Positions 25,101-28,439 of a DNA stretch of 64,000 nucleotides are shown piece after piece. Each line of letters opens with the position of its first letter. Position 1 is the first letter of the stretch. The DNA comes from NORP309 sp964352735 (GTDB lineage: Bacteria > Pseudomonadota > Gammaproteobacteria > Xanthomonadales > Marinicellaceae). The stretch lies in the NCBI GenBank assembly GCA_964352735.1, contig CAYGTC010000002.1:144277-208276 (forward strand), given 5' to 3'. The position numbers were made by a program, and so were the translations under genes. The notes beneath the pieces are model-generated. The model was not told where the DNA came from. It made no database searches and was given only the letters and a program-made list of their open reading frames with translations.

Positions 25101-27668
25101 CTCATCAAGCACATAACACATGACATTGTTTAAAGGCCTGCCTATATGGGTTTGATCGCCGGTAATGGCGGTCAATGTGCTGTTGACACAGGCTTCAGTT
25201 GGCCCGTACACATTAAAAGCTTGGGTGCCATTTTCACTTTGCCAATGCACCAAACGTTGCCACAGCTCAACTGAAATGCTTTCTCCACCGATAAACAAAT
25301 GGGGCAAGTCTTCGGCCAAACCAATTTTAAACCACACATCCAGTAGGCTCGGGGTACAGTCCATTACAGATAAACTTCGCTTACTCAACACTCCCCGCAT
25401 TGAACACTCATCTGTCTTTTGTTCTGTACTGATGATCTGCAGCCCTGTGCCATGAATCAAAGAACACAAACCTTGTACCGATGCATCAAAGGCAACAGGA
25501 GCTACCCAACCCCAAAGCCCTTTTTTTAATGGGGCTGTGATTGAGAGTATATTTTCAGCAAGATTGATCACACTGCGGTGTGAAACCATCACACCTTTGG
25601 GTAAACCCGTCGAACCCGATGTATAAATGACATAAGCCAGGTTTTCACTGTGCACCCCTGCAATCAGAGGGTTCTCTACTGGCATGCGATGCAATGCCTC
25701 TTGAACCATGGCATCATCAATGAGCCATCGTGAACAACCCACTTCATCGGTTAAGGCACAAAGTGCTGTATTGGTGATGATCAATGAAACACCAGAATCC
25801 TCAATCATGTGATTCAAACGCTTGATTGGATAGATCGGGTCCAATGGCAAATAAGCCCCTCCGGCTTTGTGAATCGCCAATATTGCCACCAGCAAGGCCT
25901 CTGTCCTGGGCAAACATATACCCACAACATCATCAATATCCACCTCACAAGACATCAAGTGGTGAGCCAGTTGATTGGCACGCTTGTTCAATTGTTGATA
26001 AGTGATTTCCTGATCGCCCACCACTGCTATGGCATGTGGTGTTTTTAACACTTGCTGTTCAAACTGTTGCTGGATACAAATTGCTGTATCGTAATCTTTA
26101 TGATTGTCATTTAACCCATGTATCAAATACTGCTTTTGCTGCTCACTCAACAGTGGCAATTCAGCAATGCGCTGGTTTGCATCAACCGATATTGCTTCTA
26201 ATATCCGTGTAAAGCTTTGGGTAAAATTGGCTATTGTTGAAGGACTAAACAAATCTGTATTGAACTGAAAGTCACAAATCAAGCCTTGGTCTTTGTCATT
26301 AATGGCATTAAGGATGAGATCGAACTTAACCATCAAATCATCTTGAGCTTGTATCACCAACTCTACACCAGACAAATTCATGGCAGGTTTCTCATTGGTA
26401 TCCATGCTGAACATCACTTGAAACAAGGGATGATAACTGGTGTCCCTATCTGGTTTTAAGGCATCAACCACCTGTTCAAACGGCACATCCTGATGGGATT
26501 GTGCATCCAGATTGATTCTTTTGACTTGTGCCAAAAAGTCACTGAATGCTGGATTGTCAGAACAATCTATTCTCAATACAAGGGTATTAATGAAACAGCC
26601 AATCAAAGGCTCAAGCGTTTCATGTTGACGGTTAGCAACCGGCGTACCAATAACCACATCGGTGGTGTTTGAATAACGTGATATCAACACAGAAAAAACG
26701 CTGTGTAGCAACATAAACACCGTCACATCATGATCCAGCGCCAGCGCATTTAACGCTGTTGATAATTCTTGACCTATAATGAATGAATGACTCGCCCCTT
26801 TGAATGATTGCATCTTTGGTCGTTCATAATCAATAGGTAACTCATGGACTTGTGGCAGGTTGTTTAACTGCTTTATCCAGTAATCAAGGTGCAATTCTTG
26901 TCCTTTATCATTGAACCATTGACGCTGCCACTGGGCATAATCAATGTATTGTAATGGCAATGGTGGCAACTCAGGGGTGCGGTGATGTATATAAGCATCG
27001 TACAACGCCACCCATTCCTTGATCAAAATGCCATGTGACCAGCCATCAGAGGCAATGTGATGTATATTGAACAAAAGCAGCCCTGTCTTTAATCCAGTAC
27101 AAACATAACTCACGCGCATCATCAAATCACTGGTTAGTCGATAAGTATAATGGGTTTCTTGAGCAATCAATTGTTTTATTCTTTCTTGTTGTTGGACCTC
27201 ACTCAAGGCTTGGATGTCAATCACGTTGAGGTTAAAGCCCTCAAAAGCCTTCACTTTTTGTAAGGGCCCTTGTTGACCTTTGATATAAACAGTACGCAGT
27301 ATTTCATGCCTTTGGATGATGTTAGAAAACGCCAATTCAGCCGCTTTTACATCAAAATCACCACTCACCTGTAAAACAACGGTCGAATTATAATGGCTGC
27401 TTTGGTCTTCCATTTGATCGATAAACCACAAACGTTGTTGGGCATAGGACAAAGGGTGTGGTACCTTGCGGTCAACAACATCCATTTCCAGAGTTTGCTG
27501 TTGTGATTCTTCAAGATAATCAATCAATGCTTGTTTATTGGCCTTTAAAGCAACAAGAATTTCCTTGGTCATCGCCCCTTTGGGGGCTTTAACTTGCAGA
27601 TTACCATCTTTGTTGAAAACTCTGATGTTTTGTTCGTGCAGCAGTTGCAGTAGTTTGAATGTTGTCAT
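10194..27668 (-). CDS. Five-module NRPS with TubC-type docking domain
   Basis: NRPS of 5,824 residues; start ATG at 27666-27668. Residues 1-55 (MTTFKLLQLLHEQNIRVF, then VKAPKGAMTKEIL) form a TubC-type N-terminal docking domain. Then: C (76-500), A (528-1000, Gln), T (GGDS 1073), E (1125-1570, HHLVVDG about 1262), C (1592, HHSIIDGWS), A (2041-2500, Leu-like), T (2570), C (2631), A (3094-3560, Ala-like), T (3632), C (3693), A (4150-4640, unknown), T (4700), C (4762), A (5217-5700, Lys2-type), T (5760), acidic tail LDSLDEDEIDEIGF. No TE. It probably receives the chain from the two-module NRPS upstream and passes it to the NRPS starting at 10159, 34 nt after its stop. Oddities: a hexanucleotide-derived acidic insert in the E domain, and GRxD changed to ERMD in core A8 of the first A domain. 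Confidence 0.97.
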   Translation of the reverse strand: MTTFKLLQLLHEQNIRVFNKDGNLQVKAPKGAMTKEILVALKANKQALIDYLEESQQQTLEMDVVDRKVPHPLSYAQQRLWFIDQMEDQSSHYNSTVVLQVSGDFDVKAAELAFSNIIQRHEILRTVYIKGQQGPLQKVKAFEGFNLNVIDIQALSEVQQQERIKQLIAQETHYTYRLTSDLMMRVSYVCTGLKTGLLLFNIHHIASDGWSHGILIKEWVALYDAYIHHRTPELPPLPLQYIDYAQWQRQWFNDKGQELHLDYWIKQLNNLPQVHELPIDYERPKMQSFKGASHSFIIGQELSTALNALALDHDVTVFMLLHSVFSVLISRYSNTTDVVIGTPVANRQHETLEPLIGCFINTLVLRIDCSDNPAFSDFLAQVKRINLDAQSHQDVPFEQVVDALKPDRDTSYHPLFQVMFSMDTNEKPAMNLSGVELVIQAQDDLMVKFDLILNAINDKDQGLICDFQFNTDLFSPSTIANFTQSFTRILEAISVDANQRIAELPLLSEQQKQYLIHGLNDNHKDYDTAICIQQQFEQQVLKTPHAIAVVGDQEITYQQLNKRANQLAHHLMSCEVDIDDVVGICLPRTEALLVAILAIHKAGGAYLPLDPIYPIKRLNHMIEDSGVSLIITNTALCALTDEVGCSRWLIDDAMVQEALHRMPVENPLIAGVHSENLAYVIYTSGSTGLPKGVMVSHRSVINLAENILSITAPLKKGLWGWVAPVAFDASVQGLCSLIHGTGLQIISTEQKTDECSMRGVLSKRSLSVMDCTPSLLDVWFKIGLAEDLPHLFIGGESISVELWQRLVHWQSENGTQAFNVYGPTEACVNSTLTAITGDQTHIGRPLNNVMCYVLDENRQVVPQDTPGELYIGGAGLARGYINNPALSNERFVDVELDQHTTLKLYKTGDLVRYLPDGALLFIERMDEQVKIRGYRIELGEIQHHIVEHPCVDHCVVTVVEDDHCSKHIVAYLTHHESIQQEQLLSKLKQTLVLHVPEYMVPSYFIVLQELPLTANGKVDYRSLPRNFTESDDEQVYVAPTTEVERTLCNIWAELLNKAPDTVSITDNFFALGGDSILSIQVVSRAVQAGLKVTVKQIFEHQSIQRLSPHVQINAQQISQKAVEGMMPLMPIQAQFFTDERALDHFNQGVIFKVPSDFNRDFLQQCLLALYKRHDALRLRFEKNEGQWQARYEPINQQMIDDSLVEISVNKAEYDDFADRANVHQSSLSISDGPLLKAVYCHEGQSEDEDEDEGQARLLLIIHHLVVDGVSWRILIDDLELLLKQYRAGESLSLPAKTSSYQSWSEYLVSFGQSAALLLQQSYWSKLLSQPLIDLNGQQMIKQHRDAKVFKRKALTIESDITEQLLSSAPAAYNTHINELLLSALLLAFYQTTGETNLRIDLEGHGRQELSDEIDLSQTVGWFTAMFPLQLHSESMDIESVICAIKKLHRSIPDNGIGFGLLKYINPCFPDTLPAPILFNYMGQFADQEVEGKCFHLSDEDIGDSISPDRGLDHDINFNGSVMAAELSFVVDYNASIYDEETIHAFMAHFKSSLEQIIKHCIDPENGHLTPEDFPLAQITQQQLTSWQTQHEIADIYPATAMQQGLLFHSELDHSAYVTQLMFTLGADVDIQDFRQAWQQTMDRHAILRTIFITDDQGHTQQVVLQQMQLPWNEQDLSDHEQDKQNQVIEQYRLKDKASGFALDQGPLLRFAVWSLGDKGYRVLFSNHHSIIDGWSMPVIYANVIQYYQANVNGEKATLKSVVDYKGYVEWLQSQDTEKAEAFWQHYLQGAQYALPIFEKGYDAEGEITEQISLDDHHTNLLKNAAKEMNVTVNVVLQGLWSYILYRYTGQKNVVFGTTISGRPAELSGIENMVGLFINTIPISIHIDPTMSLSTWLKDIHDQQNQRDQYSFLPLANIQKQCIRDDARELFDSLFVFENYPDMNSDKDISVTDIQSYEQTNYPLTIVIVLDQQLDIGFTGKCNHFSAQSLQQLVKHFEYLLNYFIKTPEQRIEQLDIWSSEQQTAFVKSLNKTVKAYSQEQSIIELFNQKVKSIPKNIAIIHNANLISYKQLNDRSNQLAHYLLDQGLGPQDLIGVIMNRSVDMIVSILAVFKIRGAYVPMDPIYPQERLNYMIQDSGVSYILTHHKHEQKVLSDAQIIVLDDTSIAQQVLYCEADLPDVGTNEPTDLAYVIYTSGSTGHPKGVSIEQQSLLNLCQWHIEKYNVNSQTKASHLASIGFDAAVWEIWPYMVSGSKIVVIDDDMRINAHALLSCLADKKVTHCYLPTALLKSITTELNANQALSLKYVLTGGEQLSFVQLNNVQLVNHYGPTEATVVSSSYTVRNDEQPPIGKGISNVRLLVLSPERQLVPKGCLGELYIGGISVARGYLNQRQLTQEHFIDDPFIFGQRLYKSGDLVRYRSDGELMFIGRVDDQVKIRGFRIELGEIEAQLQNQKMIKDAFVVFDKEGGDTEGRLVAYVTVNDELDQESLRQDLSASLPEYMVPQIYIELEAMPLTTNGKVNRKALPNPESYLSQVEYVTPQTETEVILSEIWQDLLHVEQVSRHDNFFKLGGHSLLAVRLVSLVQKRLERSLSLQTLFEEPILKDLSKAMNDTKQSELSPIALADRTQPLPLSWAQQRLWFIAQLAGGNAAYHIPGAVQLQGELSRGALEKTFMTIITRHESLRTVFKDVDGEVWQEFVTPEIFNFNLEYKDLSHINEQHNELTIEADAFNQRPFDLTTGPLIRAMLVQLSEHDHVLLVTMHHIVSDGWSMGILVREFNALYEAYRLDQSDPLSVLPIQYADYAVWQRTELGDDVLIQQGDYWTEHLADIPQLLSLPTDHPRPAKPSYRGGVVDIQLDAQLSKQIRALALSQGMTVHMVLHAVWSVLLSRLSGQDQIVVGTPVANRRRHEVNNLIGFFVNTLALRVDLSKALSVREVLSQVKAITLDGYANQDVPFEQVVELVQPERSLRYSPVFQTMFNFEQNDTEGELNLSGLTARVMTLDSEEVEKFDLTLSLVEIKNMAGAENDGIVGSLTYAHDLFDQQTIQRWSVYFSRLVAAFVNDIEAPVYELSMLPKAERQHLLVDLNQTQADYPDSALIHGLFEGQVKDNPDAIAVVFEGENLSYKELNQRSNQLAHYLIEQGVKPDTLVGLCLNRSIEMVIGLMGILKAGGAYVPLDPTYPEARLTYQITDADLDIVVTQASLQDLMISAKPFNTVFLDSEEILECLQSYSKCNVNVKEQGLTTENLAYVIYTSGTTGKPKGVMIEHRNTVAMLSWALNAYDVSELKGVLASTSVCFDLSVYEIFVSLSSGGCAYVVKDILDLALMENADQLTLINTVPSAIEALMAIDSLPPTVRTINLAGEALKQQTVDKLYHAGVNKVYDLYGPSEDTTYSTYVLRELNGQPSIGQPIHNSQAYIVDSHMNLCPFGVPGELLIGGAGLTRGYLNHQELTDEKYLANPFYDFDGQKSKRLYKTGDLVRWLPNGNIEYLGRIDHQVKLRGFRIELGEIEAQLINQESVRDAVVVLDADRLVAYIVAIDGSDLDNDLLFQALKTSLPEYMVPQIYIELETLPLTANGKVDRKALPKPGDEHMAHAQYEAPQSEAEIKLAELWQDLLNVEQVGKHDNFFTLGGHSLLTMRLLSQIRNTFHGELSIRQIFEEPNLQQMAQNIQTSMTNIRPAIELYERKNNQALSSYAQQRLWFIDQMEGGSSHYNMPSAMRIYGDFKADVAEKAFAEIINRHETLRTVFINSEDIPLQLIIEDFDFSIKRIDLSHLSPEQQECTLQQSIARDANKVFDLTEDLMIRVSYYQLGSDTGVLLFNMHHIASDGWSMGILVDEFCQLYEALLQGLSIDLPPLSIQYADYAHWQRQYLTGDVLEAQLQYWQQQLSNVPVVHSLPLDYERPEEQGYNGGIHHTHMEHHTLKRLDALAASHGMSLFMLLHGAFSLVLSRYSNNTNIVVGTPVANRLDKAVEPLIGFFVNTLVLRTDCSGDQRVTDYLTQIKNIHVDAQTHQDVPFEYLVDRLQPQRSTRHNALFQIMINMITTEAQEMAISNVTLEPLSGENTVCKFDIELSIHHDKKELSLVWAYKTDLFKPATIENFSQSLLNILDAILLDSHQCIGALPLLTGSQYHYLTHTLNDNRCEYLQDICIHELIEKQVKKTPDNIAVVCKNESLTYTELNQQANQLAHYLLEHGVKPDDFVGLCVDRSLEMMVGVLAILKAGGAYLPLDPSYPEQRMTHMLNDSRVNVLLTQSPLLDNLPIEQDRVICIDEMQQFSAYPVGNIDKNKIDLGSNHLAYIIYTSGSTGLPKGAAVEHRNETNLLYWYQKHYNINSADKVLIMSAIGFDLTQKNLFAPLVCGASVQFATTRYFDVNKICEFIETQGITMTNCAPSVFYPLVEHQNHINQLSSLRCVLFGGEAIVFDRLKAWLQQPRDHHLQLINMYGPTECTDISCAYDIPIDGELPSHAPIGSANDNVELYVLNKHQQLLPFGVAGELCIGGLGVSRGYLHQQELTAEKFIAHPFNNSDGKKIYRTGDMVRWIKDEHGDAQLLFIGRIDNQIKIRGFRVELGEIESVIQSHEAIKQSVVLYDEVSQQLHAYVVVNDGVDTSDLGDFVKEQLPDHMRPYDFMQLDALPLNTHGKIDKTALLDAPMKPLDVMLASSYRQPEGPIESGLTEIWANLLDIEASAISADANFFEMGGHSLLLTTMLHRIVEQWHKQLSVKDIFHAPTIVAIAEKINKDKQAISPLQKQSDGYEGGLPLSYGQYRVWFIEQIRPGTNEHNMAVASHIAGDFQVDVLQKALNFMIEQHDILRTRIAVDDNIPKQVVETSYQYEIEVIDLTDLDDADQQQEITKLGARQDQNSFDLSQLPLFSVLLMKVRTDSYVLHFNQHHIISDGWSQQLFYSQLMKYYQLFSTQDIPQIDDKAFSYGDYALWQKQWLESDDAEHQRQYWSGYLLDCQQQLVLPIQNHDGQLNSDQNSAQIHMPLSLSQKLKQLAHANKGSLFNALHSAFVLLLARLSGQNDFNLGLPVTGRHIYGTQDILGMFLNTLPVRHQLDLSQSFLGLLREQIENVEQVLSHQDLPLEQIFECAQCDRSAESTPLFQIFFNMLSVPEDSIDYDELPFNISGHETADVANKFNITLYIKDDVNGLYVNCHYNSSLFTAESIEILLDQYMTLLQQIAQNVNKSCYSYSLNIGQHAINYDRALPSLKKSVQDVTARFRAQAAQQPDKIAINDEYFDWSYQQLQHYSSQLAIELRAMGVQRGGVVVIMAERQANLVAAILAILQLGAAYSIVTEKMPASKIVQQLEILEAKQLLLCLSTDDYDEQLLHNINRVADIKELSNDPNHYQHKNEQFSFETDLLNDIACITFTSGSSGVPKAVAGTFLGLSGYLNWLPNHAEFGCDDRFSLLSGLAHDPLQRDIFGALCTGATLVVPSKADYTSLTLSGWLKEQSLSILHLTPAMAEIICMHCDADLSQVRVVFLTGELLRKDTVAALLKLNPDMTVFNCYGATETQRAASYYRMTNIDDVPPVVPVNLNTDDTRLRVLNEAGQSCAIGEIGQICIESDRIARGYLNDESQSTKQFIDINDGLRRYMTGDLGVSIDGEHVKYMGRADAQINIRGFRIELGEIEYHLSQHAQVNRCTTVIQDEQFIIAYITKEPDVVIANEEFKASCFAYAQKHLIEYMQPNTIVVLDEMPLTSNGKIDKKSLPQVDFSEVHDYCAPESETECQVTEIWSGLLNLPVDKISAKANFFELGGHSLLLMKLITEVRAIFSLELNLKWLFETKDLRALAEIIDALSERQRVTTKLDSLDEDEIDEIGF
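10240..13410 (-). other. NRPS module 5 of gene 3: C-A(Lys2-type)-T
   Basis: Paralogue of the terminal module of the giant NRPS. The C domain reads SYGQYRVWFIEQ with HHIISDGWSQQ. The A domain has FTSGSSGVPKAV (about 11545), AHDPLQRD (about 11415), HLTPAMAE, FLTGEL and YGATETQRA. Code DPRHFTCRA matches 7 of 9 positions of the Lys2 code DPRHFVMRA. The carrier is ELGGHSLLL, followed by an acidic tail rather than a TE or reductase. Confidence 0.8.
13440..16600 (-). other. NRPS module 4 of gene 3: C(LCL)-A(unknown)-T
   Basis: The C domain has HHIASDGWS (about 16190). The A domain has FDLTQKNLF (about 14625), NCAPS, VLFGGEA and NMYGPTECTDI. Code DLKNLGMDI does not match any code I can recall with confidence, so no substrate is assigned. 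The carrier is EMGGHSLLL. Confidence 0.7.
16640..19800 (-). other. NRPS module 3 of gene 3: C(LCL)-A(Ala-like)-T
   Basis: The C domain has SWAQQRLWFIAQ and HHIVSDGWS (about 19380), closer to the general LCL style than its neighbours. The A domain has FDLSVYEIF (about 17780), NTVPS, NLAGEA and DLYGPSEDTTY. Code DLYNNALTY resembles DLFNNALTY-type codes that I recall as Ala-activating. Confidence 0.7.
19850..22955 (-). other. NRPS module 2 of gene 3: C(DCL)-A(Leu-like)-T
   Basis: The C domain has DIYPATAMQQGLLFHS and HHSIIDGWSMP. The A domain has FDAAVWEIW (about 20955), CYLPTAL, VLTGGE and NHYGPTEATVV. Code DAWCLGHVV matches 7 of 9 positions of the Leu code DAWFLGNVV as I recall it. Core motifs deviate slightly (FKIRGAYVPMDP, GVSIEQQS). 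Confidence 0.72.
22960..27455 (-). other. NRPS module 1 of gene 3: C(LCL)-A(Gln)-T-E
   Basis: The C domain has HHIASDGWS (about 27050). The A domain has FDASVQGL, DCTPS, LFIGGES and NVYGPTEACVN; code DAQDFGVVN is Gln-type. In core A8 the expected GRxDxQVKIRG reads ERMDEQVKIRG (near 24900). The carrier is ALGGDSIL. The E domain keeps HHLVVDGVSWRIL and EGHGRQEL, giving D-Gln. Confidence 0.8.
27490..27668 (-). other. TubC-type N-terminal docking domain, gene 3
   Basis: About 55 residues with the family pattern LLxxLxxxxIxVFxxxGxLxVxAPKGxMTxEIxxxLKxxKxxLIxYL. Such domains bind a short C-terminal motif on the upstream synthetase. The likely partner motif is the acidic tail of the NRPS ending at 28440. 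Confidence 0.85.
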
Positions 27669-27671
27669 GGT

Positions 27672-27776
27672 CTAATACTGTTGAATTTTAGTGTACATTG
27701 CTCTACATTTTAAGGTTGGAGCACAATTGGAATACATGACAGGACAGATTGTTCCCACATAAGAACGAATAGGCAT
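27672..27776 (-). CDS. Putative 34-residue leader ORF upstream of NRPS gene 3
   Basis: ATG at 27774-27776, stop TAG at 27672-27674; the stop ends 3 nt before the ATG of the 5,824-residue NRPS. It is preceded by AGAGGAG (27779-27785), the only Shine-Dalgarno-like sequence near any gene start in the window, though the spacing to the ATG is short (2-4 nt). The product begins MPIRSYVGTICPVMYSNC and has Cys at 11, 18 and 24; I recognise no family. Its tight placement suggests translational coupling to the NRPS, which has no clear ribosome binding site of its own. It could also be a chance ORF, because short frames of this length are common. Confidence 0.35.
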   Translation of the reverse strand: MPIRSYVGTICPVMYSNCAPTLKCRAMYTKIQQY

Positions 27777-27960
27777 GACTCCTCTTTATTACTTTGTGGT
27801 CAAAAAATGACGGATGGCATAAGTGGGAAGTGTGCAATCCAATATTTATTGTTTTTATGAATCTATTTTATAAAATAAATAAAGAAATTTCCCTTAAAAT
27901 ACATATTTGTATGAATATAAAGCTACTTTTCACCAAAATATGATTGAGGAAGGAGTTACC
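27777..27960 (-). promoter_or_regulatory. AT-rich untranslated stretch, possible promoter region
   Basis: 184 nt without a credible gene. The part at 27838-27920 is very AT-rich and holds the palindrome ATTTTATAAAAT (27865-27876). This would suit an internal promoter for the downstream small ORF and NRPS, but I find no convincing -35/-10 pair at standard spacing. Call by composition and position only. Confidence 0.25.
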
Positions 27961-27994
27961 CGGGCATTGCTCTTAGGAACCAGAGCAATGCCTG
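27961..27994 (-). promoter_or_regulatory. Strong hairpin in leader region of gene 3
   Basis: Perfect 11-bp inverted repeat (27963-27973 with 27982-27992, extendable by a G-U and a C-G pair) with an 8-nt loop, 28 nt after the TE remnant. There is no U-run on the minus strand, so a simple terminator is unlikely. Its 3' arm contains AGAGCAATG, which recurs at 27696-27704 just before the gene 3 start. Confidence 0.45.
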
Positions 27995-28019
27995 CCTTTA
28001 AAGCCAATCATTTGATGGT

Positions 28020-28232
28020 TTAAGGTTTAAGTTGTTGTAAATCCTTTGATATTGTGTTGACTATTTGACCTAAGCTCTCACCCTGTAAAATGTGCAAATG
28101 ATCACTGTTGACATATAAGCTTGAATCATTTGAGCTTTCGATGGCTTTTTTCCCATGAAAATTATTGGATAAACTATCTTTTATTAATTCTTTTCCTGAT
28201 CTCTTTGACACCAACATTTGTACCAAACGCAT
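28020..28232 (-). pseudogene. Remnant of a thioesterase domain C-terminus
   Basis: An open stretch of 70 codons between two NRPS genes, without a clear ribosome binding site. Its end, VNSDHLHILQGESLGQIVNT plus ISKDL, aligns without gaps to the TE end of the giant NRPS (VNGEHNSLLSGESYIQIKNK plus LIKDL) with 13 of 25 identities, including the catalytic His. The rest of a TE (about 220 residues with the GxSxG nucleophile) is missing, and in-frame stops interrupt the DNA upstream. It lies in the same reading frame as the NRPS at 28440-36221, consistent with a former T-TE terminus that decayed. A functional small protein is less likely but not excluded. Confidence 0.6.
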
Positions 28233-28320
28233 AACTTTGGATTTATCTGTTTAACAGGTAATGGCATAGAACTTTAATCAAAAGTATAATACATAATTCC
28301 CCCATAATTCAAAGGATCAG

Positions 28321-28349
28321 CACTGCTCAGAATCAGACTCTGAACAGTG
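28321..28349 (-). terminator. Hairpin downstream of gene 2, possible weak terminator
   Basis: Inverted repeat with 11-nt arms (28321-28331 and 28339-28349) around a 7-nt loop; in the minus-strand RNA all 11 positions pair, one as G-U. It begins about 90 nt after the stop of the 28440-36221 gene. No U-tract follows on the minus strand, so intrinsic termination is doubtful; it may act as a 3'-end stabilizer. Confidence 0.35.
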
Positions 28350-28439
28350 TTTTGAAAGAGCGGCATTAAAGCGCAATATTGATAAAATTAAAACAACGTG
28401 AGATATGATGATTTCTAGTTTTAAAATAAGCCATGCCCT

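Noticed and set aside
28020..28232. The 70-codon frame as a novel small protein
   Set aside because: Its C-terminal third aligns with the TE end of the giant NRPS, it has no ribosome binding site, and stops interrupt the region upstream; a degenerate TE remnant is the simpler reading.
27961..28349. The two intergenic hairpins as ends of a transposable element
   Set aside because: Their arms are unrelated to each other, there is no transposase and I see no target-site duplication.
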